From DATDDB01 sp036524005 (GTDB lineage: Bacteria > Pseudomonadota > Gammaproteobacteria > Burkholderiales > Gallionellaceae), in contig DATDDB010000127.1 of the NCBI GenBank assembly GCA_036524005.1, forward strand, positions 1 to 22,905: a stretch of 22,905 nt of DNA, given 5' to 3'. Positions 7,327 through 17,190 of the stretch are shown here, piece after piece (within the stretch, counting starts at the first letter, position 1; each line of letters starts with the position of its first letter). A program made the position numbers and the translations under genes. The notes below the pieces were generated by a model. The model did not search any database. It was not told the origin of the DNA and saw only the letters and a program-made list of their open reading frames with translations.

Positions 7327-8043
7327 CTACAGATTCAACTGCATCTCGCGTTCCATGGCCGAAGGCTCGAATCCGCGTGTTTCATAGTGCTTGAATATGG
7401 AATTCACCACGGCCTGCGGATCGTCGATCAACTGGATCAAGTCCATGTCGTCGGGGCTGATCATGCCCTCGGTAAGCAGTGTGGTGCGGATCCAGTCCAC
7501 CATGCCCTTCCAGAAATCGCTGCACACCAGGATGATGGGGATGCGCCGTGTCTTGCCGGTTTGCACCAGCGTCAGCGCTTCCATCAGCTCGTCCAGCGTG
7601 CCGAAGCCGCCTGGCATGACCACATAGGCGCTGGCGAATTTCACGAACATCACCTTGCGCGCGAAAAAGTGCTGGAAGGTCTGGCTGATGTTCTGGTAGG
7701 GATTGCTGTGCTGTTCGTGCGGAAGCTGGATATTCAACCCCACGCTGGGTGATTTGCCGTAAAAAGCCCCCTTGTTCGCCGCCTCCATGATGCCGGGGCC
7801 GCCGCCGGAAATGACGGAAAATCCGGCATCAGACAGCAGGCGGGAAATTTCTTCGGTCAGCTTGTAATAGGGGTGTGCAGAGGGTGTGCGCGCGCTGCCG
7901 AAAATGCTGACCGCAGGCTTGATCTCATTCAGGCGGTCGGTGGCGGACACGAATTCTGACATAATGCCGAATACGCGCCATGCTTCCTTGGAATTCCACA
8001 GCTCCGGCAACAGCGAAGGGGGTAGCTTGGCATGATCGTTCAT
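7327..8043 (-). CDS. LOG-family nucleotide phosphoribohydrolase-like Rossmann protein
   Basis: A 238-residue member of the LOG (lysine decarboxylase-like) family. Characterised members cleave the N-glycosidic bond of nucleoside 5'-monophosphates, releasing base and ribose-5-phosphate; in plants and some bacteria this activates cytokinins. Both signature motifs are intact: SGGGPGIMEAANKGA, and PGGFGTLDELMEAL, which carries the catalytic Arg/Glu-type PGGxGTxxE core. The length suits the longer bacterial subgroup. The natural substrate here is not known; nucleotide salvage is the safest guess. Upstream of the ATG is CAAGGTTAAAGCT, giving a moderate AAGG ribosome site. It diverges from polA with only 19 bases between the two start codons. 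Confidence 0.87.
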   Translation of the reverse strand: MNDHAKLPPSLLPELWNSKEAWRVFGIMSEFVSATDRLNEIKPAVSIFGSARTPSAHPYYKLTEEISRLLSDAGFSVISGGGPGIMEAANKGAFYGKSPSVGLNIQLPHEQHSNPYQNISQTFQHFFARKVMFVKFASAYVVMPGGFGTLDELMEALTLVQTGKTRRIPIILVCSDFWKGMVDWIRTTLLTEGMISPDDMDLIQLIDDPQAVVNSIFKHYETRGFEPSAMEREMQLNL

Positions 8044-8062
8044 AGCTTTAACCTTGTAAAAA

Positions 8063-10810
<2,748 letters not shown>

Positions 10811-10815
10811 GCCCG

Positions 10816-11163
10816 ATGTCTGCATTCTGTCATTGGGAAGGCGATACCCTGGTGCTGAACATTCTCGGCCGTCCGCGCGCGAAGAAGACCAAGATCGGCA
10901 AGGTGATTGGCAAGCAACTGGAGGTGTATGTGGCCGAGCAGCCGGTGCGCGGGCGGGCAACGGCGCACTTGGTGAGCTTCCTTGCCGGCGAATTCGATGT
11001 GCCGGAGAGCGCCATCACCGTGGTGTTCGGGGTGTACAACGTCAACAAGCAGTTGCGTATCACCGCACCCAAGCGGCTGCCAGCCGTCATCGCAAAGCAG
11101 CAGGAGCATGGGCCAGGCAAGATATTGGCTGTTCACGCAAACCCTAAATCCAGCGGCGGCTAA
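10816..11163 (+). CDS. DUF167 / YggU-family protein
   Basis: A 115-residue protein whose core follows the DUF167 (YggU) pattern: a hydrophobic strand LVLNILGRPRAKKTKIG, then VYVAEQPVRGRATAHLVSFLAGEFDVP, then a VVFGVYNVNKQLRI strand. In the family the basic PxAxxTxI and ATA/ANA segments are the most conserved parts; no biochemical role is established. The C-terminus (residues about 88-115) is a polar, less ordered tail. The ATG is 5 bases after the polA stop, so the two are probably transcribed together. No strong ribosome site is visible, and translation may depend on coupling to polA. Confidence 0.8.
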   Translation: MSAFCHWEGDTLVLNILGRPRAKKTKIGKVIGKQLEVYVAEQPVRGRATAHLVSFLAGEFDVPESAITVVFGVYNVNKQLRITAPKRLPAVIAKQQEHGPGKILAVHANPKSSGG

Positions 11164-11402
11164 AGTCGTCAGGCTTAACGTGAACACCGAGCACCTGCAA
11201 CTCCTGCGCACCCACAACGGCCTGTCCGCGCTGCTCGGCCCCCTGCGCAAGTAGCCCGATTCCCATGGCCTGAATTCGTGATTGGCCCTTTTTCAAGCAT
11301 AATCAATGAGTTCGCAAATATTTGCGCGCGGTTCAGGGGGAGTATAATGTCATCCATGTAAGGTGAACGCATGCAGATGCTGCGCGTACCGGGACTAAAC
11401 AC
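11164..11402. promoter_or_regulatory. Intergenic leader of glgP with candidate sigma70-type promoter
   Basis: A perfect TATAAT stands at 11343-11348. The best -35 is TTTGCG at 11321-11326 (16-base spacer), a weak match. A start near 11355 would leave about 16 bases before a short upstream ORF (11371-11406) that has its own ribosome site AAGGTGA at 11360-11366. Farther upstream, 11180-11254 looks codon-like (GC-rich third positions, open to TAG) but has no start signal or recognised family; it may be a gene remnant. Confidence 0.5.
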
Positions 11403-11406
11403 ATGA
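11371..11406 (+). CDS. Putative 11-residue upstream ORF coupled to glgP
   Basis: ATG at 11371 reads MQMLRVPGLNT and stops at TGA 11404-11406, which overlaps the glgP start as ATGA. AAGGTGA lies 4 bases before its ATG, a better ribosome site than anything directly before glgP. It begins about 16 bases after the predicted transcription start, so a ribosome would meet it first. It could be a translation-coupling leader rather than a functional peptide. No characteristic codon run (such as repeated amino-acid codons of attenuators) is seen. Confidence 0.4.
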   Translation: MQMLRVPGLNT

Positions 11407-13901
11407 CACCTGAATTCGAGAAATCCCTGTTTCGTCTGGGCGAGGCGTCCCCGCTGGGCATGGACGCAGAAAGCGTGGTCCGGGATTTTCGCCATTATTT
11501 CAACCATACGCTGGGGCGTGAGGAAAGCAACCGCTCGGGCCACTATCTCTACAATGCGCTGGCGCTGGCGCTGCGCGACCGCCTGGTGGAACGCTGGAAG
11601 GCCACGCGCCAGGCTTACCGCCAGGCGGACGGAAAGGTGGCCTACTACCTTTCGCTCGAGTTCCTGATGGGGCGCACGCTGGGCAATGCCATGCTCAACC
11701 TGGATGTGGACGTATCCACAGCCGAGGCGCTGAACAACCTGGGGCTGCGGCTCGAAGACATTGCGGAGCGGGAGCATGATGCCGGGCTGGGCAACGGCGG
11801 TCTGGGCCGCCTGGCCGCGTGTTTCCTGGATAGCTGCGCGACCCTCCAGCTGCCGGTGATGGGCTACGGCCTGCGCTACGAATACGGCATGTTTCGCCAG
11901 CGCATCGAGGACGGCAACCAGGTCGAGGAGCCGGATCACTGGCTGCGCGACGGCAACCCCTGGGAAATCGAGCGCCCCGAGCTGGGGGTGCGCGTCCGCT
12001 TCGGCGGCCAGACCGAGCACTACCCCGATGCGAGGGGCGGCTGGCGCGTGCGCTGGAGCCACACCCAGGACGTGACGGCGATCCCGCACGACGTGCCGAT
12101 TCCCGGCTTCCGCAACGGCACGGTCAATACCCTGCGCCTGTGGCGGGCGGCGGCCACGGAACAATTCAACCTGAATGAATTCAATGCCGGCAGCTACACC
12201 GAGGCGGTGGCGGCGAAAAATGCCGCCGAGAACCTGACCATGGTGCTGTATCCCAACGATGCCAGCGAGAACGGCAAGGAGCTGCGCCTGCGGCAGCAGT
12301 ATTTCCTGGCTTCCGCCAGCCTGCAGGACGTGCTGCGCCAGTGGGACAAGACGCACGGCAGCGACCTGAGCAAATTCGCGGAAAAGGTGGTGTTCCAGCT
12401 CAACGACACCCATCCGACCTGCGCCGTGCCGGAGCTGATGCGCCTTTTGGTGGACGTGCGCGGGCTGAGCTGGGACGTGGCCTGGGACATCGTGCGCAAC
12501 TCCATGGCCTATACCAACCATACGCTGCTGCCCGAGGCGCTTGAGCGCTGGCCGGTCGGCATGTTCGGGCGGCTGTTGCCGCGCCTGCTGGAGATCGTGC
12601 GCGAGATCAATGCGCGCTTCCTGCGCGAAGTGGCGCAGCGCTGGCCCGGCGATTCCGAACGCCAGCATCGCATGGCAATCATCGAGGAAGGCGGCGAGCA
12701 GTTTGTGCGCATGGCCTACCTCGCCGTGGTCGCCAGCCACTCGGTGAACGGGGTGGCCGAGCTGCATTCGCAATTGCTGACTCAGCACCTGTTCAGGGAT
12801 TTCTACGAGCTGTGGCCCGAAAAGTTCAACAACAAGACCAATGGCGTCACGCCGCGCCGCTGGATGATGCGCAGCAACCCGGATATGTGCAAGCTGATCA
12901 CCCAGGCCATCGGCGCCGAGTGGATTCATGACCTCGGCCAGCTGAAGCAGCTCGCGCCGCATGCCGACGATCCGGCATTCCGCGCGCAGTGGCGCGCCGT
13001 GAAGCTGGCGAACAAACAGCGCCTGGCCGAGATGGTTTCCCGCGATTGCGGCGTGCTGTTCGATCCGCAGGCGCTGTTCGACGTGCAGGTGAAACGCATC
13101 CATGAATACAAGCGCCAACTGCTCAACGTGCTGCATGTGATCCACCTGTACGATCGCATCAAGAACGATGACACCGATGAATGGGTGCCGCGCTGCGTGC
13201 TGATCGGCGGCAAGGCCGCGCCCGGCTATGCGATGGCCAAGCGCATCATCAAGCTGGTGAATGCCGTGGCGAGGGTGGTCAACGAGGACCCGGACACGGA
13301 AGGAAAACTGCGCATGTGCTTCCTGCCGGATTACCGCGTTTCCGCCATGGAGGTGATTTGTCCCGGCGCCGACCTTTCGGAGCAGATTTCCACGGCGGGC
13401 AAGGAGGCTTCCGGTACCGGCAACATGAAATTCATGATGAATGGGGCGCTTACCATAGGCACGCTGGACGGCGCCAACATCGAAATCCGCGACGAGGTGG
13501 GAGCAGAGAATTTTTTCCTGTTCGGGCTGACCGCGGCGGAAGTGGAAGCACGGCACGGCAATTACGACCCCGCTGCCATCATCGCGGGCGACGAGGATCT
13601 GGGCCGCGTCATGCACCTGCTGCAAAGCGGGCATTTCAACCTGTTCGAGCAGGGCGTTTTCGATGCCGTCATCCAATCCATCACCAGCCCGCATGACCCG
13701 TGGAGGACAGCGGCGGATTTCCGCAGCTATGTCGAGGCGCAGCGCGAGGTGGTCCGGGTTTACCGCGACGAGGAACAATGGACGCGCATGAGCATTCTTA
13801 ACACGGCGGCGAGCGGGAAATTCTCCAGCGACCGCACCATACTCGACTACAACCGCGACATCTGGCATTTGCAGCCGGTGCCGGCCAAGCCGCTTGCCTG
13901 A
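11403..13901 (+). CDS. glgP: Glycogen/starch/alpha-glucan phosphorylase
   Basis: Cytoplasmic PLP enzyme that releases glucose-1-phosphate from glycogen or maltodextrins by phosphorolysis. The 832-residue length matches the full-size GT35 family. N-terminal landmarks are YYLSLEFLMGRTLGNAM and GLGNGGLGRLAACFLDS. NDTHPTCAVPELMRLL and YTNHTLLPEALE lie mid-protein, and KRIHEYKRQLLN farther on. The PLP-binding lysine is in the EASGTGNMKFMMNGA segment, near residue 675. No glgB, glgC or glgA is in view, so glycogen versus maltodextrin preference is open. The start is the ATG at 11403, which overlaps the stop of a short upstream ORF and has little ribosome site of its own. An exodeoxyribonuclease III gene follows after 12 bases. 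Confidence 0.97.
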   Translation: MTPEFEKSLFRLGEASPLGMDAESVVRDFRHYFNHTLGREESNRSGHYLYNALALALRDRLVERWKATRQAYRQADGKVAYYLSLEFLMGRTLGNAMLNLDVDVSTAEALNNLGLRLEDIAEREHDAGLGNGGLGRLAACFLDSCATLQLPVMGYGLRYEYGMFRQRIEDGNQVEEPDHWLRDGNPWEIERPELGVRVRFGGQTEHYPDARGGWRVRWSHTQDVTAIPHDVPIPGFRNGTVNTLRLWRAAATEQFNLNEFNAGSYTEAVAAKNAAENLTMVLYPNDASENGKELRLRQQYFLASASLQDVLRQWDKTHGSDLSKFAEKVVFQLNDTHPTCAVPELMRLLVDVRGLSWDVAWDIVRNSMAYTNHTLLPEALERWPVGMFGRLLPRLLEIVREINARFLREVAQRWPGDSERQHRMAIIEEGGEQFVRMAYLAVVASHSVNGVAELHSQLLTQHLFRDFYELWPEKFNNKTNGVTPRRWMMRSNPDMCKLITQAIGAEWIHDLGQLKQLAPHADDPAFRAQWRAVKLANKQRLAEMVSRDCGVLFDPQALFDVQVKRIHEYKRQLLNVLHVIHLYDRIKNDDTDEWVPRCVLIGGKAAPGYAMAKRIIKLVNAVARVVNEDPDTEGKLRMCFLPDYRVSAMEVICPGADLSEQISTAGKEASGTGNMKFMMNGALTIGTLDGANIEIRDEVGAENFFLFGLTAAEVEARHGNYDPAAIIAGDEDLGRVMHLLQSGHFNLFEQGVFDAVIQSITSPHDPWRTAADFRSYVEAQREVVRVYRDEEQWTRMSILNTAASGKFSSDRTILDYNRDIWHLQPVPAKPLA

Positions 13902-13913
13902 ACATAACCGAAC

Positions 13914-14672
13914 ATGAAACTTGCAACCTGGAACGTCAATTCGCTCAAGGTACGTCTGCCGCATCTGCTGGAATGGCTGGCGGCCAACCCGGTAGACCTG
14001 GTCTGCCTGCAGGAGACCAAGCAGCAGGACGCCGATTTCCCCCAGGCCGAGCTGCAGCAAGCCGGCTACCACAGCGTGTTCAGCGGCCAGAGGACCTATA
14101 ACGGCGTGGCGATATTGAGCCGCCAGGCGGTGACCGATGTGCAATACGGCATACCCGGCCTGGACGACGAGCAGAAGCGCGTGATCGCCGCCACCTGCGG
14201 GGGCGTGCGCGTGGTGTGCCTCTACGTGCCGAACGGGCAAAGCGTGGACTCGGATAAATACCAGTACAAGCTCAAGTGGCTGGAAGCGCTGCGCGCCTGG
14301 CTGCGGGCTGAGCTGGCGCGGCATCCCCGGCTTGCCGTGCTGGGCGACTACAACATCGCGCCGGAAGACCGCGACGTATATGATCCGCAAGCCTGGCAGG
14401 GCAACGTGCTGGTCAGCGAGCGGGAGCGCGCCGCTTTCCGCGGCCTGGAAGGGCTGGGCCTGCGCGATGCATTTCGCCTGTTTCCACAGCCGGAAAAATC
14501 CTATAGCTGGTGGGACTACCGCGCGATGGCCTTCCGCCGCAACATGGGATTGCGCATCGACCACATCCTGGTCAGTCACGCACTGCAGTGCCGGAACTGC
14601 AGCATAGACAAGGCGCCGCGCAAGCTGGAGCGGCCTTCCGACCATACCCCGGTCATCGCGGAGGTTGAGTGA
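13914..14672 (+). CDS. xth: Exodeoxyribonuclease III (AP endonuclease, Xth family)
   Basis: Base-excision-repair nuclease cutting at abasic sites and removing blocked 3' ends. The 252-residue EEP-fold protein keeps the expected catalytic set: N7 in ATWNVNSLKVRL, E34 in CLQETK, the GDYNIAP motif near residue 144, RIDHILVS near 213, and the C-terminal RPSDHTPV. It begins 12 bases after glgP stops and ends in a TGATG overlap with the phosphoesterase gene, so the three are probably transcribed together. Nothing suggests a functional link with glycogen metabolism. Intact and ordinary. Confidence 0.95.
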   Translation: MKLATWNVNSLKVRLPHLLEWLAANPVDLVCLQETKQQDADFPQAELQQAGYHSVFSGQRTYNGVAILSRQAVTDVQYGIPGLDDEQKRVIAATCGGVRVVCLYVPNGQSVDSDKYQYKLKWLEALRAWLRAELARHPRLAVLGDYNIAPEDRDVYDPQAWQGNVLVSERERAAFRGLEGLGLRDAFRLFPQPEKSYSWWDYRAMAFRRNMGLRIDHILVSHALQCRNCSIDKAPRKLERPSDHTPVIAEVE

Positions 14673-15583
14673 TGGGTAAACCATTCACCACAGAGACACC
14701 GAGGCACAGAGAAAAACGACAACTGTCCAAGTCGGCATCTGTTTGGGTTTTACCTCTGTGTCTCTGTGTCTCTGTGGTAAGTTGTTTTTTCACAGCATCC
14801 AGCGCACAAGCCCAGCCCCTGCCGCGCCCCGATCATATCGTCATCGTGATCGAGGAGAATCGCGGCTACAGCCAGATCATCGGCAACAGCCAGGCGCCCT
14901 ACATCAATGCGCTCGCGCAACGCGGCATGCTGTTCACGCAATCCTATGGCGTGACGCACCCCAGCCAGCCCAATTACCTCGCGCTGTTTTCCGGCAGCAC
15001 GCACGGATACACCAGCAACGAGTGCCCGCTGCACCTGCCCGGAGAAAATCTGGCCAGTGCGTTGGTCGCACAGGGACTCAGCTTCGCCAGCTATGCCGAA
15101 TCGCTGCCCGAAGCCGGAGCGCTGGGCTGCAACTACGGGGCCTACAAACGCAAGCACAATCCGGCGGCAAACTGGGCGGGCCTGGAAGCGACGCTCCTGC
15201 CGTTCAATGCATTCCCGAAAGACCTTTCAAAATTGCCTGTCGTGGCGCTGGTAATACCCGACCAGAACCACGATATGCATGACGGCAGCATCGCGGATGG
15301 CGACGCTTGGCTGAAGGCCAACATCGAACCCTATGTGCAATGGGCGCTCGCCCATAACAGCCTGCTGATCGTGACCTGGGACGAAGACGACAGCACAGGT
15401 GACAACCGCATCGCCACCCTCTTCGTGGGGCCCATGGTGAAGCGCGGCAGCGACGCGCAGCGCATAGACCACTACAGCATCCTGCGCACCATCGAGGAAA
15501 TGTACCGCCTGCCCTATCTCGGCGAAAGTGCGCAGGCCAAGGCGGTGAGCGGGGTGTGGCGCAAGGGGGCGAAGGCCAAATAG
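14672..15583 (+). CDS. Secreted phosphoesterase-family protein (phospholipase C / acid phosphatase AcpA-like)
   Basis: A 303-residue member of the alkaline-phosphatase-superfamily phosphoesterase group that includes bacterial acid phosphatases and phospholipases C. Mature-domain landmarks are DHIVIVIEENRGYSQI, then THPSQPNYLALFSG (nucleophile region), then VIPDQNHDMHD, TWDEDDSTGDNRI and DHYSILRTIEEMYRLP. A signal peptide is predicted from the hydrophobic run LPLCLCVSVVSCFF and the cleavage-type end SSAQA, so the enzyme should act in the periplasm or outside. The first ~35 codons, signal core included, are encoded by a palindromic repeat (14687-14778), and the n-region is unusually long (about 27 residues). 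I use the ATG at 14672, overlapping the xth TGA by one base, with GAGG upstream. A GTG three bases earlier is also possible. Substrate unknown. Confidence 0.82.
   Translation: MGKPFTTETPRHREKRQLSKSASVWVLPLCLCVSVVSCFFTASSAQAQPLPRPDHIVIVIEENRGYSQIIGNSQAPYINALAQRGMLFTQSYGVTHPSQPNYLALFSGSTHGYTSNECPLHLPGENLASALVAQGLSFASYAESLPEAGALGCNYGAYKRKHNPAANWAGLEATLLPFNAFPKDLSKLPVVALVIPDQNHDMHDGSIADGDAWLKANIEPYVQWALAHNSLLIVTWDEDDSTGDNRIATLFVGPMVKRGSDAQRIDHYSILRTIEEMYRLPYLGESAQAKAVSGVWRKGAKAK
14684..14780. repeat. MITE-like palindromic repeat (ACCACAGAGACAC family) inserted at the 5' end of the phosphoesterase gene
   Basis: The left arm from 14687 (ACCACAGAGACACCGAGGCA...) and the right arm ending at 14778 (...GTGTCTCTGTGGT) are inverted copies of each other, about 23 of 25 positions matching. 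The element is about 92 bases long. The arms are built of CACAGAGA-type short repeats. From memory, this CACAGAG-rich palindrome recurs between genes in many unrelated bacteria; I could not check this. Here it is read through in frame and encodes KPFTTETPRHREK and the hydrophobic PLCLCVSVV segment. Confidence 0.75.
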
Positions 15584-15585
15584 AA

Positions 15586-15625
15586 AGGGGCAGAGGTCAG
15601 TTTGCCTGCCGTGACTGTCGCCCCT
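15586..15625 (+). terminator. Hairpin after the phosphoesterase gene (possible terminator)
   Basis: AGGGGC (15586-15591) pairs with GCCCCT (15620-15625), and inside it GTCA (15596-15599) with TGAC (15612-15615). It follows the stop codon closely, where the glgP-xth-phosphoesterase unit would end. No U-run follows, so a Rho-independent terminator is uncertain. Confidence 0.3.
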
Positions 15626-15705
15626 CGTCGGGCGTATGCCTGTTCCTCGATCTGAACCCGACACGACCTGCTTATACGAAAACCTGATTAGCTACGAATA
15701 AATTC

Positions 15706-15768
15706 TTGGTTCCGTAATCCCGGCCATCTTTCTATAGTGCGCTCCACCGCAACTTTTTTATGTGGAGC
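15706..15768 (+). promoter_or_regulatory. sbp: sbp promoter region and ribosome-site hairpin
   Basis: TATAGT (15733-15738) is a plausible -10. The -35 position 17 bases upstream (TTCCGT, 15710-15715) is poor, as expected for a promoter needing an activator such as CysB. The ribosome site GTGGAG (from 15762) sits in a perfect 7-bp inverted repeat: GCTCCAC (15741-15747) with GTGGAGC (15762-15768), 14-base loop containing a T-run. If the transcript starts upstream of 15741 this stem would hide the ribosome site. Confidence 0.4.
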
Positions 15769-15773
15769 ACACA

Positions 15774-16838
15774 ATGAAGAAAATCGTATTGGCCGCAGCA
15801 CTCGCGGCGGCAATATTGGCAGTCCCGGCACAGGCCGCAGAGGTGACGTTGCTGAACGTCTCCTACGATCCGACGCGTGAGCTGTACCAGGAATTCAACG
15901 CGGCCTTTGCCGCCTACTGGAAGGCGAAGACCGGCGATACCGTCACCATCAAGCAGTCGCACGGAGGCTCCGGCAAGCAGGCGCGCGCCATCATCGACGG
16001 ATTGGAAGCCGACGTGGCGACGCTCGCGCTGGCCGCTGACATCGATGCGCTGTCAAGCAATGGTGGACTGATCCCAGCGGACTGGCAAAAGCGCCTGCAG
16101 CACAACAGCTCGCCCTATGCTTCGACCATCGTGTTCCTGGTGCGCAAGGGCAATCCCAAGAAAATCCGTGACTGGAACGACCTGGTCAAGCCCGGGGTGT
16201 CAGTCATTACGCCCAACCCCAAGACGTCCGGGGGCGCGCGCTGGAATTACCTGGCGGCGTGGGGCTATGCACTGGAGCACAACGGGAACGACCAGGCGAA
16301 GGCCAGGGAATTCGTGTCCCGTTTGTACGCCAACGTTCCGGTGCTTGATTCCGGTGCGCGTGGATCGACCACGACATTCACCGAGCGCGGCATTGGCGAT
16401 GTGCTGTTGGCATGGGAAAACGAGGCATTCCTGGCGATCAAGGAACTGGGAGCGGACAAGTTCGAGATCGTCGTGCCGTCGTTGAGTATTCTGGCCGAGC
16501 CGCCGGTGACCGTGGTGAACAAGTACGTGGACAAGCATGGCACCCGAAAGGTTGCCCAGGCTTACCTGGAATATCTCTACTCCGCAGAAGGCCAGGAAAT
16601 CATTGCCAGGAATTATTACCGCCCATCCAATGTCCTGGTCGGGGCCAAGTTCGCAAAGGCCTTTCCCGTTCCGAACCTGGTTGCGCCGTCCCGCCCTGCC
16701 GTCGGCGAAGAGCTGGCCAAAAAGTTTCCCATCATCAACCTGATCACGGTAGATGAAGCATTCGGAGGCTGGGCGAAGGCGCAAAAAGAGCACTTCTCAG
16801 ACGGCGGCATATTCGACCAGATCTACGCGAAGAAATAG
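15774..16838 (+). CDS. sbp: Periplasmic sulfate-binding protein (ABC transporter)
   Basis: Captures sulfate (or thiosulfate) in the periplasm and hands it to the CysTWA importer. The 354-residue protein opens with a textbook signal peptide (MKKIVLAAALAAAILAVPAQA, cut after AQA). The family pattern follows: LLNVSYDPTRELYQEFN, IKQSHGGSGKQARAII, ATLALAADID, VITPNPKTSGGARWNYLAAW, DSGARGSTTTF and a WENEA segment. I start at the ATG at 15774, which leads directly into the signal peptide and has GTGGAG six bases upstream; the GTG at 15762 is part of that ribosome site. It is followed by a Mop gene and then the permease genes. Sbp and CysP are close relatives, so thiosulfate preference is not excluded. 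Confidence 0.93.
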   Translation: MKKIVLAAALAAAILAVPAQAAEVTLLNVSYDPTRELYQEFNAAFAAYWKAKTGDTVTIKQSHGGSGKQARAIIDGLEADVATLALAADIDALSSNGGLIPADWQKRLQHNSSPYASTIVFLVRKGNPKKIRDWNDLVKPGVSVITPNPKTSGGARWNYLAAWGYALEHNGNDQAKAREFVSRLYANVPVLDSGARGSTTTFTERGIGDVLLAWENEAFLAIKELGADKFEIVVPSLSILAEPPVTVVNKYVDKHGTRKVAQAYLEYLYSAEGQEIIARNYYRPSNVLVGAKFAKAFPVPNLVAPSRPAVGEELAKKFPIINLITVDEAFGGWAKAQKEHFSDGGIFDQIYAKK

Positions 16839-16861
16839 CGACCTAAGCCCGGGAGAACAAC

Positions 16862-17077
16862 ATGAGCATCACAGCACTCAACCCAAGGAACAAATTCATC
16901 GGCACGGTGAAGGAGATCACGGAAAGCCCAGTCGTCAGCGAGATCATAGTGAGCACGCCTTTTGGCCTGGTGACTTCCATCATCTCGACCCGTTCGGTCC
17001 ACGAGCTGGAATTGCAGATCGGTACCAAAGTGATGGCCCTGGTCAAGGCAACGGAAGTGTCGCTGGCGAAACTGTGA
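16862..17077 (+). CDS. Single-domain Mop/TOBE protein (molybdopterin/molybdate-binding family)
   Basis: A 71-residue protein made of one TOBE/Mop domain: NKFIGTVKEITESPVVSEIIV, then the loop TPFGLVTSIIS, the conserved STRSVHELELQIG, and VMALVKATEVSLAKL at the end. Stand-alone Mop proteins form oligomers that bind oxyanions such as molybdate or tungstate. GGAGAA stands 6 bases before the ATG. It lies 23 bases after sbp and 113 bases before cysT, inside an otherwise standard sulfate uptake locus. Sulfate and molybdate are similar oxyanions, so it may buffer or sense molybdate that enters through this importer. That role is inference. Confidence 0.85.
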   Translation: MSITALNPRNKFIGTVKEITESPVVSEIIVSTPFGLVTSIISTRSVHELELQIGTKVMALVKATEVSLAKL

Positions 17078-17094
17078 CGCAGGCGGAATCTGTC

Positions 17095-17177
17095 GTTATT
17101 CCAAATAATGCTAACCAATGCATTATATATTATTTCCAATTATATGCATGCATCGCTAGACTGCGATCTTTCCAATC
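17095..17177 (+). promoter_or_regulatory. AT-rich leader before cysTWA with three regularly spaced TTCCAA boxes
   Basis: The 113-base gap between the Mop gene and cysT is strongly AT-rich within a GC-rich operon. TTCCAA occurs at 17099, 17134 and 17170, starts 35 and 36 bases apart. The first lies in a short palindrome, TTATT-CCA-AATAA (17096-17108). TATATT (17126-17131) could serve as a -10. ATGCATGCAT (17144-17153) is a further palindrome. The boxes are candidate CysB operators, since a CysB-type regulator is encoded in the same locus, but I cannot confirm the motif. Confidence 0.4.
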
Positions 17178-17190
17178 ACAGGAATAAGCG

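Noticed and set aside
11268..11296. Possible terminator (GGCC...GGCC then CTTTTT) after the DUF167 gene
   Set aside because: The stem is only 4 bp, too weak to call an intrinsic terminator despite the T-run.
11175..14684. 1169-codon minus-strand open frame opposite glgP and xth
   Set aside because: Produced by the GC-rich codon bias of the plus-strand genes; the opposite strand carries full-length glgP and xth with intact catalytic motifs.
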